A stretch of 64,000 bases of DNA from Bifidobacterium sp. B4142 (GCF_026537325.1 NZ_JAFNMJ010000001.1:558001-622000), one strand, 5' to 3'. Shown: positions 16,474-25,143, numbered from the stretch's first letter. Made by a program: numbers and translations. The notes: generated from the sequence alone by a model not told the origin.

Positions 16474-17589
16474 ATGACCGACCCTTTGCAAGCGCAGGTG
16501 TTTGACTCGGTCACCGGCCGGCATGTGATGCGGCTGCCCTACTCGTCGGCCCGATGGTCGGATTCGATCAATGAGGACGGATCGCTGAGCGTGGAGGTGG
16601 ACGCCACCCGCATGTCCATGGGCCTGAGGCTGCATGATCGGCTGCGCCCCTGGTCGGTGATCCTGGCCGTGTCCGACGGGTCGAGGATCCTGCACGCCGG
16701 TCCGCTCACTGACATCAGCTGGGATGCCAAGAGCCGGAGGATGTCTTTGAGCGCCGGCGGGGGCATGACCCTGCTGACCAAACGGCTGGCTCTCAATTCC
16801 CGGCTCGCCTCAGACTGGCGGGACGGGGTGGTCAAGACAGGCGAGGACGATGATCCGGGCGACTACGTGCTGCATGTGGCCGGGTCCTATCCTGACATCG
16901 TGCGCGGCCTGGTCCAGGAGGCCATGCTCTGGTCGCCCCTGCCCATCATCCTGCCCAAGCCTGAGGGCGGTACCTACTACCGTGACTACTACGCGTGGGA
17001 CATGGCTTACATATCCGACCGGATCCAGGACATCATCGGCCTGCAGCATGGCCCGGAGGTGCGTTTCGACCCGACCCTGCTCAAGGACGGGTCCATGGCC
17101 TACAAGCTGCGCGCCCAGACCGAGATCGTCGACCACCGGTGGCGGTGGAGCTCTGCCGCGCCGGGCCAGCGCGTCTATCTGGAGGGGGTGGACGCGTCCG
17201 GGTCGGCCATGTGCACGCAGGCGTATATCACCGGCGGCAAGGAGGACGACAAGACTGTCATGGCCCGCCGGTGGATCGCTACGGACGGGCCGCTCCTGCA
17301 GTATGCGGACACCGGGCACAGCACGGACGGCGACCTGGCCTCCCTGCAGGACTACGCCATGGCTGATCTGACCGTGGGCGCATCCCCGCAGGAGACCATC
17401 AAGGTCAAGGCCAGCATCGACTACGACGTGCATGTGGGCGACTGGGCGGACCTGCGCATCGAGGACGACTATATGGGCGAGCAGACCCTCAAGCTCAAGG
17501 TCACGGACATCGACGGCAGCAGCGACGACGACTGGCTCAGCCTGCAATGCTCCCAGCGAGGAGATGATGACGATGCCGCAAGCCAATGA
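16474..17589 (+). CDS. Tail hub/baseplate protein (Gp37-like)
   Basis: 371 residues following the Dit-like gene by 3 bases. It opens with LQAQVFDSVTGRHVMRLPY and RWSDSINEDGSLSVEV, a pattern seen in siphovirus Gp37-like tail proteins that take the place of Tal at the tail tip. No peptidase motif is visible. The end overlaps the next gene by about 17 bases. Confidence 0.72.
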   Translation: MTDPLQAQVFDSVTGRHVMRLPYSSARWSDSINEDGSLSVEVDATRMSMGLRLHDRLRPWSVILAVSDGSRILHAGPLTDISWDAKSRRMSLSAGGGMTLLTKRLALNSRLASDWRDGVVKTGEDDDPGDYVLHVAGSYPDIVRGLVQEAMLWSPLPIILPKPEGGTYYRDYYAWDMAYISDRIQDIIGLQHGPEVRFDPTLLKDGSMAYKLRAQTEIVDHRWRWSSAAPGQRVYLEGVDASGSAMCTQAYITGGKEDDKTVMARRWIATDGPLLQYADTGHSTDGDLASLQDYAMADLTVGASPQETIKVKASIDYDVHVGDWADLRIEDDYMGEQTLKLKVTDIDGSSDDDWLSLQCSQRGDDDDAASQ

Positions 17590-18223
17590 CGGGTCCACGC
17601 CGGTGCAGGTGACGGTCCGCAAGTACATGCCGGGCATATCCGATCCGGTCGTCAACCAGGCGCGCGCCGCTAAAAAGCAGGCGCGCGAAACCCGCGAGGC
17701 CAACAGGCCTACAGGCACGGAGATCCGGCAGACCGCCGCAGCCGTATGGGGGTCCTCCAGCGGAGGCTCATCCGGTTCGTGGCCGTCCAGGCCCCGATAC
17801 GCCGGCAAAGTCGTGTCCAAACAGGTTTACAGATGGCAGGCGGGCTCCTCCTGGAGCCGGATCGCCGCCATCCAGGTGCCCTACGCGCCAGGCTGGGGCC
17901 GTGCCTTGTTGCACGTGTCGGCGCAGGGCGTGGCGGTGTCGAGCAGGGGGCAGGCGCTGCGTTTGAGGATCAGCGTGGACGGGGTGGCTGCCGCCTTGGG
18001 GGTGGCCGCGTATGCGGGCCCTGACCTGGTGTCGGGGAGCTTGACGGGCGGGGTGCCTGCTTTGGACCTGTCGGGGGAGCGGCTGATCGCGATGGGTGTG
18101 GATGTGGAGGCGGCGCAGGGCGCGTCGGTGACCTTGGAGGCTTGCTGCCCGGATGACAGCGCCTACCGGGGGCCTGATAACCGGGTGGTTTTGAGCATGC
18201 GCGTGGATTACAAGGAGGTTTGA
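17573..18223 (+). CDS. Minor tail/baseplate protein
   Basis: 216 residues starting at ATG 17573, which has GAGGAG 9 bases upstream; in-frame ATGs at 17564 and 17567 are too close to that site. The N-terminal third is basic with a helical RAAKKQARETREA segment and a Ser/Gly linker; the rest is beta-rich. Probably a structural tip protein; no specific family recognised. Confidence 0.65.
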   Translation: MPQANDGSTPVQVTVRKYMPGISDPVVNQARAAKKQARETREANRPTGTEIRQTAAAVWGSSSGGSSGSWPSRPRYAGKVVSKQVYRWQAGSSWSRIAAIQVPYAPGWGRALLHVSAQGVAVSSRGQALRLRISVDGVAAALGVAAYAGPDLVSGSLTGGVPALDLSGERLIAMGVDVEAAQGASVTLEACCPDDSAYRGPDNRVVLSMRVDYKEV

Positions 18224-18224
18224 G

Positions 18225-18578
18225 ATGCCGGTGGTGAGCATGAGCGTAGGCAGGGGGGATGTGCTCCTGCATCGGGGTTCGGACGAGCATCTGGCGGTCC
18301 GCTGGGTGCGGGACCGGCGCGACGGGCGCGGCTATGCGGGCGTGGACCTGAGCGCATGGACCGCGGCCTGGAGCATGAGCCTGCCTGACGGAAGCGTGGC
18401 CTGTCGGCTGGCGTGCACGACCACGGACGACGGCTATGCGCTGGTGGACATTCCCTACGAGGCTTTCACGGGCGCGGCGTGGGCGTCCAGGCTGTCGGGG
18501 GACTGGAGGGTGGACGCGTCCGGCCCGGACGGGGAGCACGTGCTCGTCGCCTATGGGCATTGGGCGCTGACGGACTAA
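18225..18578 (+). CDS. Small tail-tip protein
   Basis: 117 residues with AAGGAGG upstream, one base after the preceding stop. Beta-rich and acidic (SMSVGRGDVLLHRG, DWRVDASGPDGEHVL). Located in the tail-fibre cassette; resembles small LtfC-like phage tail proteins in size and style only. Confidence 0.6.
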   Translation: MPVVSMSVGRGDVLLHRGSDEHLAVRWVRDRRDGRGYAGVDLSAWTAAWSMSLPDGSVACRLACTTTDDGYALVDIPYEAFTGAAWASRLSGDWRVDASGPDGEHVLVAYGHWALTD

Positions 18579-18588
18579 GGAGGCTGCA

Positions 18589-19068
18589 TTGACTGACGAG
18601 ATCATCGACAAGGTGGATCTGGGGATCCCCGATCCGATGGTGCGGCTGCGCCATGACACCAAGGCTTTCCGGGATGATGCGGAGCGGATACGCGGGCAGG
18701 CGCAGGCCCTGCATGACGAGGCGCGCCTGTCGGCTGACCGGGCGGCCGGGGAGGCGTCGGCCGCGGAGGATGCGGCGCGCAGGGCCAGCTCCTGGATCGA
18801 CTCGGCCCAGGGGCTGAGCCTGGGCCCGGAGCCGCCGGTCAAGCCAAGGGAGGGGCATGTCTGGCTGGTGGAGTCGTCCAAGCCGACCAACCCCTTGTAT
18901 CCGGGGCCGGCCGCCTGGCCGGGCCTGCACGCCTGGCCGGGCAGGGTGGGCCTGCAGCCGGACGGGCGGCGCATCATCACCGGGATCAGACACATGGACC
19001 ATGGGCTTTGGGTCGGCTACCGGCTCGCCGCCCCGGTCATCGACACGACACAGGAGGACGCATCATGA
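18589..19068 (+). CDS. Tail protein with coiled-coil stalk
   Basis: 159 residues from a TTG start supported by AAGGAGGC. Residues 22-70 are an Ala/Arg/Glu-rich coiled coil (RHDTKAFRDDAERIRGQAQA and following), then a Pro/Gly-rich part. The stop overlaps the next ATG (ATGA). Likely a trimeric stalk linking baseplate and fibre. Confidence 0.65.
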   Translation: MTDEIIDKVDLGIPDPMVRLRHDTKAFRDDAERIRGQAQALHDEARLSADRAAGEASAAEDAARRASSWIDSAQGLSLGPEPPVKPREGHVWLVESSKPTNPLYPGPAAWPGLHAWPGRVGLQPDGRRIITGIRHMDHGLWVGYRLAAPVIDTTQEDAS

Positions 19069-19967
19069 GCGACACCAGCACTACTACCGGCACCAGCACG
19101 GCCACAGGCCTGCAGCCGTACGTGCAGCAGGAGTGGTCCAACGGCGAGGAGGGGCAGACGCCGATCTCGGCAGAGCGCCTCCGCCACATGGAGACAGGCA
19201 TCGGGGACCTGAGCAAGACGCTCCTGGACGGCCGGCTGCCCGCCTACACGGTGGACAGCGAGACCGCGCCAGCCCCCTGCACGCCGTGCATCCTGGTGGT
19301 CGTAGACGAGGCCGGCCTGTACCAGGGCACCTGGATGGACGACGGGGCAGCCAGGACGCAGATCGGCCGGCGGGCCGGCGGGGATGAAGAAAAATACTGC
19401 TTCAGGCCGCCTGCGACTGCGCATCTGGTCCACGCCAGCGATTATGCTACCATCACCCGGCACGGGACCATAGTCCAGCTCGAGGGGTTCTACTCGCTGG
19501 ATCCGGCGGAAACGGCGTCCAGCCGAGACTCTCTGACGATATACTGGATCAAGATACCCCTCTCCTGCAAGCCCACATACGACGTCTACTCCTCCGGCGT
19601 CTGGACTTTCAACGGAACAAGCCCTCTCCGCATCGAGGTCATGCGCACAGACTTAATCGGCGAGCAGGTCTATATTTTGGGGAGCCGAATCGGGGTGGAA
19701 ACCATCCGCTTCAACGTCCTGTGGATGACGGATGCGCTCTCCTACCACTATGGTGCCTCGGGCAAGATGCTCTTGCCTTCTTCCGCCCAGACTGCCGGAT
19801 CGTCGGCCATGCAAGAGCCAGCCTCGCAGGCAATGCCAGCGCAGGAGCAGGCTCCCGTCCGGACATTGCCGGCGCATGCCACCCCCGAGCAGGCTAAGGA
19901 CGTGCATGCCCCGACCGTGCCAGGCGGAGCCGCGCAGGCTGCCGGCACGGCCCGGCATGCCCAGTAG
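19065..19967 (+). CDS. Tail fibre / receptor-binding protein
   Basis: 300 residues. The segment LQPYVQQEWSNGEEGQTPIS followed by ERLRHMETGI (about 15-45) is typical of the head-proximal part of phage tail fibres and baseplate upper proteins. Residues 60-240 form a likely beta-rich carbohydrate-binding body. The last 60 residues are low complexity, rich in Ala, Pro, Gln and Ser. As the last fibre gene before lysis it is the best candidate for host recognition. Confidence 0.7.
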   Translation: MSDTSTTTGTSTATGLQPYVQQEWSNGEEGQTPISAERLRHMETGIGDLSKTLLDGRLPAYTVDSETAPAPCTPCILVVVDEAGLYQGTWMDDGAARTQIGRRAGGDEEKYCFRPPATAHLVHASDYATITRHGTIVQLEGFYSLDPAETASSRDSLTIYWIKIPLSCKPTYDVYSSGVWTFNGTSPLRIEVMRTDLIGEQVYILGSRIGVETIRFNVLWMTDALSYHYGASGKMLLPSSAQTAGSSAMQEPASQAMPAQEQAPVRTLPAHATPEQAKDVHAPTVPGGAAQAAGTARHAQ

Positions 19968-19986
19968 GGCGGGGGAGTGACCGGCA

Positions 19987-20289
19987 GTGGCGGATCTGGT
20001 GCAGACGCTGATCCCCTGCCTGCTGACCCTGGTCAGCGGCGCATGCGGGTGGCTGCTGAAAAGCCATAAGAGGGAGGCGGCCCGCGACCGGGCCGTGGAG
20101 GCGGGCCTGCGCACGCTCCTTAGAGCGGAGCTCCTGGAGATCCACGCCAAGTATGTGCCTTTGCGCTGCATCCCCCTGGATGTGATGGAGGAGGCTGACC
20201 GCGTCTACCAGGCCTATCACAGCCTGGGAGGCAACGGGGCGGGCACCAAGATCTACGAGGAGCTCAAGGCCCTGCCCACTGTGGACTGA
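19987..20289 (+). CDS. Phage membrane-anchored protein
   Basis: 100 residues from a GTG start. One N-terminal hydrophobic segment (LIPCLLTLVSGACGWLL) is followed by a charged cytoplasmic helical region. It lies directly before a terminator and the lysis genes, so a lysis accessory or holin-related role is possible but not shown. Confidence 0.6.
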   Translation: MADLVQTLIPCLLTLVSGACGWLLKSHKREAARDRAVEAGLRTLLRAELLEIHAKYVPLRCIPLDVMEEADRVYQAYHSLGGNGAGTKIYEELKALPTVD

Positions 20290-20305
20290 TATCAGCAAGG
20301 TTTCC

Positions 20306-20330
20306 AGCCGCCCGTCCGGGCGGCTTTTTT
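20306..20330 (+). terminator. Rho-independent terminator before lysis genes
   Basis: AGCCGCCCG (20306-20314) pairs with CGGGCGGCT (20317-20325) and is followed by six T residues (20325-20330). It ends the tail transcript and separates it from the endolysin gene. Confidence 0.9.
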
Positions 20331-20355
20331 CATGCCAAAAACTAGGAGGATATGC

Positions 20356-21597
20356 ATGCGTTTATCTCATGCGCGTCATGCGCGGGCCAAGCCCCGGTAC
20401 GCTCGTATCGGCATCGGGGTGCTGGCCGTACTGGCCATGCTCACGCCTGGAGTCGCCTGGGCGGATGCGGGCTTCGACAATGCGTCCTGGCAGGGCTGCT
20501 ACAACGCGCAGGCCGCCAGGGACTCGGGAGCCAGCTTCAGCATTACGAAGATCACCGAGGGCACGGATTATGTGAACCCGGCAGCCGACTGCCAGCTTCA
20601 GGCCAACAGGGCCGCGGGCCTGCGCATCGGTGCCTACGGGTACGCGCGCCCAGAGCGGGGCAACAGCCCGGAGGCTGAGGCTGACTTCTTCAATGCGCAA
20701 GCCCAGGCTCGTGGCCTGGTGCATGCGGGGGTGATCCCCTTCCTGGACTGGGAGCCGCCCGCATCCCAGCGGGGCAACACGGCGTGGGCGAAGCGGTGGT
20801 TGGACCGGGTGGCTTCCTACTGGGGGACCAAGCCCATCATCTACATGTCCGCGTCCACGATCAGCGCAGGCGACTGGCGTGCCGTGGCCGGGGCCGACTA
20901 CGGGCTGTGGGTGGCCGGCTATCCGCGCGGATACACGGGGGAGCGGCTGCGCGACCCGGGAGCCCCGCCCTACTCGGTGGCCCCCTGGCCGTTCGCCGCC
21001 GCCTGGCAGTACTCCTCCACGGGGCACGTGCCCGGCGTGGGCACCGCGGTGGACGTCAACTGGTGGTACGGGGATGCACAAACATGGGCCAAGTATGCCA
21101 ACGCACCCATCGGCACCCAGCCCAACCCGGTGTCCCCGTCGCCCACGCCCGCTCAGGGTGCGCCTGTAGGCGATGCGTCGAGCATCGCCACTGCGGTCAT
21201 CCGCGGCGAGTACGGCAACGACCCGCAACGGCATGCCCTCCTGGGCAACCGGTACGACGAGGTCATGGCCGTGGTCAACGAACGGCTGCGAGGCCATGGC
21301 GGCGGCACGGGCTCCGGCGTGTACGTGGTGCGCCCCGGCGACAGTCTCAGCGCCGTTTTCGGCGGCTCCTGGCCCACCGTGGCACGGATCAACGGGCTCC
21401 GGGCACCGTACACGATCTACCCCGGCCAGCGCCTCTCCACCGGGGGAGGCCATGGCGGCGGCAGGTCCGTGACCGTGCGGCCTGGCGACACGCTCTCCGG
21501 CATCGCAGCCAGGCTCGGCATACCCCAGAGCCGGCTGCACGGCTACCGGTCCGGCAACCCGGGCCTCATCTATCCGGGTGAAACCCTCAACTATTAA
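20356..21597 (+). CDS. Secreted endolysin, GH25 muramidase plus two LysM
   Basis: 413 residues from ATG 20356, with TAGGAGG upstream (an in-frame ATG at 20332 lies before that site). Residues 1-37 are a Sec signal peptide with a basic start, hydrophobic core and AWA-D cleavage region. The GH25 domain (38-250) has D41 and the FLDWEPP motif with D131 and E133. A Pro-rich linker leads to LysM repeats at about 322-362 and 371-413 (VRPGDSL, VRPGDTL). It cuts peptidoglycan between MurNAc and GlcNAc. Export by Sec means the holin need not carry the enzyme across the membrane. Confidence 0.95.
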   Translation: MRLSHARHARAKPRYARIGIGVLAVLAMLTPGVAWADAGFDNASWQGCYNAQAARDSGASFSITKITEGTDYVNPAADCQLQANRAAGLRIGAYGYARPERGNSPEAEADFFNAQAQARGLVHAGVIPFLDWEPPASQRGNTAWAKRWLDRVASYWGTKPIIYMSASTISAGDWRAVAGADYGLWVAGYPRGYTGERLRDPGAPPYSVAPWPFAAAWQYSSTGHVPGVGTAVDVNWWYGDAQTWAKYANAPIGTQPNPVSPSPTPAQGAPVGDASSIATAVIRGEYGNDPQRHALLGNRYDEVMAVVNERLRGHGGGTGSGVYVVRPGDSLSAVFGGSWPTVARINGLRAPYTIYPGQRLSTGGGHGGGRSVTVRPGDTLSGIAARLGIPQSRLHGYRSGNPGLIYPGETLNY

Positions 21598-21610
21598 GGA
21601 GGTGACAATC

Positions 21611-21850
21611 ATGCCCGATACGACACAAGAGGATCAGGATCACGGCTACCTGCTACCCGACAAGGTGTACCAGACGCTCAAACGGATCGCCTTGGTAGTC
21701 CTGCCCGCACTGGCCATCTTCACCAACACGGTCGGCCCGGTCCTGGGCCTGCCCCACGTGGACGCGATCGTGACCACGCTCAACGCTTTGGGCTTGCTCA
21801 TAGCAGCCTGCATCGGCGTCAGCCAAGCCAAGGCAACCACAGGCAAGTAA
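21611..21850 (+). CDS. Holin
   Basis: 79 residues from ATG 21611 with a strong AAGGAGGTGAC site; in-frame starts further up lie inside the endolysin gene. Two hydrophobic segments (IALVVLPALAIFTNTVGPVLG and ALGLLIAACIGVSQ) separated by a short loop match class II small holins found beside actinobacterial and lactobacillar endolysins. It would time lysis by depolarising the membrane. Confidence 0.85.
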   Translation: MPDTTQEDQDHGYLLPDKVYQTLKRIALVVLPALAIFTNTVGPVLGLPHVDAIVTTLNALGLLIAACIGVSQAKATTGK

Positions 21851-21862
21851 CCCACTATCATT

Positions 21863-21903
21863 TCGCCCCTGTTCCGGGAGACCGGAGCGGGGGCGATTTC
21901 TTT
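21863..21903. terminator. Terminator after the lysis cassette
   Basis: TCGCCCC (21863-21869) and GGGGCGA (21890-21896) form the base of a GC-rich hairpin with an inner CCGG/CCGG pairing, followed by TTTCTTTATT. It lies between the holin gene and the converging cargo gene and may act in both directions. Confidence 0.8.
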
Positions 21904-21904
21904 A

Positions 21905-22477
21905 TTACTTCTTAGCAATCGGGGAAGGGGCATGTATGTCCATGATCTCCTGTTCTAAAGATGGGGACACCCCACCCGTTTTATAGCGGATGCTACTGTC
22001 CGAAAATGCGTCGTCCATCCTGACGATCTGCGTTTCAGGCATGTAGTGCCATCTTTTGCCGGGTTTCTTGTATTTGAAAGTGATTCGATATTCCTTGGTG
22101 AGAGCTTTCGCACCGGCTACCGGATCAGTGTAGAACTGTCTGTATAGGTCCTGCTTGGCTTGCGGCATCAGTACGGCCAGTGGCCCCCTCCGTGGATATT
22201 CGGTCATACCGGAAGTGAACGGAGGATTGATGGCGATCTGGATATCCGTGGCGGGTAGTTTCCCCATGTTCGTAATCACGATGACCACGGCAGGTGTGGT
22301 CCAAATCTTGCCATCTCCGCTCTCTTCGTTTATATCCGTGGTTTCTGCGTAGGCTATCAATCTGGGGCGCGAAGCGTCGTTGTACTGATAGATCCCATAC
22401 ACTGCAACGAATGCAGCAACCAGGAAAGTGCCCAATGGCGCAAGTTGGCTCAGCGACGAGATCAAAGACAGCAGCAT
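21905..22477 (-). CDS. Membrane-anchored prophage cargo protein
   Basis: 190 residues, opposite to the late genes and more AT-rich than they are. One N-terminal transmembrane helix (about 10-32, LAPLGTFLVAAFVAVYGIYQY) is followed by a soluble, probably beta-sandwich domain with TPAVVIVITNMGKLPATDIQ. No family is recognised. An inverted gene with its own promoter between lysis genes and attachment site is the typical position of lysogenic-conversion genes, so superinfection exclusion is a reasonable but untested guess. Host-derived origin is possible. Confidence 0.65.
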   Translation of the reverse strand: MLLSLISSLSQLAPLGTFLVAAFVAVYGIYQYNDASRPRLIAYAETTDINEESGDGKIWTTPAVVIVITNMGKLPATDIQIAINPPFTSGMTEYPRRGPLAVLMPQAKQDLYRQFYTDPVAGAKALTKEYRITFKYKKPGKRWHYMPETQIVRMDDAFSDSSIRYKTGGVSPSLEQEIMDIHAPSPIAKK

Positions 22478-22483
22478 TCCTGT

Positions 22484-22489
22484 ATTATA
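22484..22489 (-). promoter_or_regulatory. -10 box giving a probably leaderless transcript
   Basis: TATAAT on the minus strand lies 6 bases before the ATG (22477) of the membrane-anchored cargo gene. A start site at the usual distance would fall on the A of the ATG, so the mRNA would be leaderless. No clear -35 is seen. Confidence 0.45.
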
Positions 22490-22587
22490 TATTTAACCCT
22501 TTATCTATATGGCTTTACAGGATACGCTGGTCTTATCGTGCCGTGCAGATCTTCCTCGATTTCCCGTATGGCACGTTTCACTGACGG

Positions 22588-22893
22588 ATGACCAACGCCG
22601 GTTGCTCTATCATCCAAGGCATGTACCTCCCTGATGACATCAGCCAGATGCCCGACAACCACCCCTCATATATCCCCGCACCGGAGGACCGCCGCGAGCG
22701 CCTCACCATCCTCCTGCACAAGCGGCTCGACCAGGTCATCGACCAGGAGCGGCAGCCAGGCCTAAGCCCGCAGGAGAGGAAGCGGCTCGCAGGACTCCAC
22801 CAGCAGATCAGGACCGACATGGCCGCCATCAGGTACGGAGCCACAGAGAAAACCGTCAGAGACCTGGAGCGAGAATACAAGACTCGCCGCTGA
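22588..22893 (+). CDS. Small helical phage protein
   Basis: 101 residues, highly charged and helical in the second half (LDQVIDQERQPGLSPQERKR). No ribosome site precedes ATG 22588; ATG 22621 (MYLPDDIS) has a weak AAGG nearby and may be the real start. It is the last prophage gene before the attachment region. Function unknown. Confidence 0.5.
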   Translation: MTNAGCSIIQGMYLPDDISQMPDNHPSYIPAPEDRRERLTILLHKRLDQVIDQERQPGLSPQERKRLAGLHQQIRTDMAAIRYGATEKTVRDLEREYKTRR

Positions 22894-22911
22894 TCCTCTT
22901 TTTTGGGCATT

Positions 22912-22933
22912 ATGGCACACAAATGGCACACAA
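22912..22933. repeat. Tandem 11-bp repeat near the attachment site
   Basis: ATGGCACACAA occurs twice in immediate tandem (22912-22922 and 22923-22933), about 70 bases from the tRNA 3' end. Short direct repeats of this kind beside an att core are typical arm-type binding sites for tyrosine integrases; the integrase gene itself is outside the window. Confidence 0.6.
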
Positions 22934-23004
22934 GTCTACGTTTATCGCATGGAATAGATGTGGGGTATGGTCTCTTGAAAGGTAAGCAGGAGTAAGGCTT
23001 TGCC

Positions 23005-23081
23005 TGGTGACCCCGGAGAGATTCGAACTCTCGACCTACAGATTAGAAGTCAGTTGCTCTATCCAGCTGAGCTACGGGGCC
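23005..23081 (-). tRNA. tRNA-Arg (TCT), prophage attachment site
   Basis: A 77-base tRNA on the minus strand with encoded CCA (23005-23007) and anticodon TCT in the loop CTTCTAA. The T-arm is a perfect GAGAG/CTCTC with TTCGAAT loop. The anticodon stem has a T-T mismatch (ACTGA/TCTGT) and the acceptor a G2-U71 wobble. Both unusual bases are on the 3' side, the half facing the prophage, which fits integration at the tRNA 3' end with the phage rebuilding that half. Confidence 0.95.
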
Positions 23082-23125
23082 AAACCCTTTCATTGTACCC
23101 GCCTGTGTCCACCGGCGGGTCAGAT

Positions 23126-24964
23126 CTATGAAGCCCGGTCGACAAGGGCATCCGATATGGCTTGGGTCATTGCAGGAACGGTCATACCATACCTTTCCAG
23201 CAGAGTAGCCTGGGGTACCCGATCATTGAACTCCTTGGCCGCTCCGAAGGACAGCGTGCGGACTCGAGCAGGCCCGTAGTAGGCTGCCACGGCCTGTCCC
23301 CAGCCGCTGTCCAGCTGGCCGTCCTCGATGGTGACCACCAGAGAGTGGGTGCTGGCCAGGGCGTCCAAGGTCTGCTTATCCAAGCGGTCATAGCGATGAG
23401 GATCCACCAGTGTGGGCTTCAGTCCCGTGGACCTTTCCAAGGAATCAGCAAGGTCATGGCCCAGCGGCAGGGCATCGCCGAGAGCCAGCAAGGCCACTGT
23501 CCTACCTTGTTGCAGGATGCGGTAACGATCCCAAGGCTGCCCTCCGGAGGTGGGATCGGAGGTCGCTGGCGCTATCGGCTTGCCTGCGCGTTCAGTCGCC
23601 AGCGTGCGCTCGCCGGGTACCCTGATGACCACCGGCTGCCGGGCCGGACCCGTGGCCCAGGCCAGCATGTCCAAAAACTCGACCCCGCTGGTCGGAGCCA
23701 GGCAGGTCAGTGCGGGGATGCCTCGCATCATGACCATGTCGGCTGTGCCGGAATGTGTAGCGTCGGTTTTGGCAACGCCGGTGGAGAAGACCAGCAGGGT
23801 CACCGCACTGCCGTTCAAGGCCATCTCCTGCTCGATCTGGTCGTAGGCCCTCTGGAAGAAGGTGGCTGAGGTGGCAACTACAGGCGTGCCTCCGGCCTTG
23901 GCGATGCCCGCGGCATAGGCTATCGCATGGGATTCGGCGATGCCCACGTCCCGGTAGTGGTTTCCGGCCCGTTGGCGGAAGTCGGGATCGATGCCATTGG
24001 ACAGCGGCGTAGCGGGGGAGATGACTGTCAGGCCCGGCTCCTGCGGGAACCTGGCCTCCAGGGCCTGCATGGCCATTCTTCCGTAGGTCTTCCGTGAGTT
24101 GGGCAGACGGTTCAGAGAGTCCAGGCCGTCCTGCCAGTGGTTGGCCTCCACAGGACCTTCAGCTGGCAAATCAGGCAGGGAAGTTGGGCCGATTTGCCTC
24201 TGGCTGCCCTGGCTCAGCCCCAGGCCCTTGCGGGTGTGGATGTGAACCACCACCGGATGGTCAGTGTCTTTGACCTGACGGAAAGCCTCGATCAGATCCT
24301 CAATTCGGTTGCCCTCCTCCACGTAGCGGTAGTCCAGTCCAAGGGCGCGGAAGGGATTGTTCGGGTTGCGTCCCCCACTGGCACGCAGGGCCGCCAGGCT
24401 CTTGTAGAGCCCCCCGTGGTTTTCAGCGATGGACATTTCGTTGTCATTGACTACGATGATCAGGTTGCCGCCCTGTTCTGCAGCCCAGTCCAGCCCCTCG
24501 AATGCCGGCCCGCTGCTCAGGGAGCCGTCCCCGATGAAGGCGATGATGTTGGCCCTGCCTCCGGTCGCATCCCGCTGGGCAGCCATTCCGCAGGCCAAGC
24601 CGATGGAGGTGCCGGTATGCCCCAGCATAAAGTCGTCGTAGGGGCTCTCCTTGGGTGAGGTGAATCCGGAAAGATCCTCCTGGGACTCAGGGTCCGTGTA
24701 GGCCCGGCGCCGACCGGTCAGGATCTTGTGGGTGTAGGCCTGATGGGAAACGTCGAAGATCAGGTGGTCATGAGGCATATCGAAGACGTAGTGCAGGGCG
24801 ATGATGGGCTCGATGGTGGCCAGGTTGGAGCCCAGGTGGCCGCCGTGACGTCGACAGAAGCTGATCAGCAGCTGACGGATCTCGTCGGCCAGTCGATCCA
24901 GCTTTTCCAGGGAGAGGATCTTCAGATCCTGTGGTGAGTCGATGCTGTCCAGAAGCTTGCCCAT
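23126..24964 (-). CDS. dxs: 1-deoxy-D-xylulose-5-phosphate synthase-like enzyme
   Basis: 612 residues from ATG 24964, which has ACAGGAGGG just upstream; an in-frame start 33 bases earlier lacks a site. Thiamine-diphosphate enzyme that would join pyruvate and glyceraldehyde 3-phosphate for isoprenoid and thiamine/pyridoxal precursors. The GGHLGSNLATIE segment, GDGSLSSGPAFEGL with a following VNDNEMSI (ThDP motif), and the transketolase-like C-terminal half are visible. Several conserved DXS positions differ: DVSHQAYTHK and LGHTGTSIGLACG replace the usual DTGHQ and GHSSTS forms, so it belongs to a divergent DXS branch and may use another substrate. It is divergent from purE. Confidence 0.8.
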   Translation of the reverse strand: MGKLLDSIDSPQDLKILSLEKLDRLADEIRQLLISFCRRHGGHLGSNLATIEPIIALHYVFDMPHDHLIFDVSHQAYTHKILTGRRRAYTDPESQEDLSGFTSPKESPYDDFMLGHTGTSIGLACGMAAQRDATGGRANIIAFIGDGSLSSGPAFEGLDWAAEQGGNLIIVVNDNEMSIAENHGGLYKSLAALRASGGRNPNNPFRALGLDYRYVEEGNRIEDLIEAFRQVKDTDHPVVVHIHTRKGLGLSQGSQRQIGPTSLPDLPAEGPVEANHWQDGLDSLNRLPNSRKTYGRMAMQALEARFPQEPGLTVISPATPLSNGIDPDFRQRAGNHYRDVGIAESHAIAYAAGIAKAGGTPVVATSATFFQRAYDQIEQEMALNGSAVTLLVFSTGVAKTDATHSGTADMVMMRGIPALTCLAPTSGVEFLDMLAWATGPARQPVVIRVPGERTLATERAGKPIAPATSDPTSGGQPWDRYRILQQGRTVALLALGDALPLGHDLADSLERSTGLKPTLVDPHRYDRLDKQTLDALASTHSLVVTIEDGQLDSGWGQAVAAYYGPARVRTLSFGAAKEFNDRVPQATLLERYGMTVPAMTQAISDALVDRAS

Positions 24965-25143
24965 AACCCTCCTGTCTGTTTTCGTAATGCAATCCAATGA
25001 TTCTAAATCTGAGACAGCGGTTTGGAGCCGCTGAAGGCCTTATGTTCACCAGGCCCGGCCCTTACATCCATAGGACCGTCACGATTGGTCGGCTTCTCCC
25101 CGGCCTTGCGTAGTATCGGATGTGCATGAACATTGGAGGGCCA

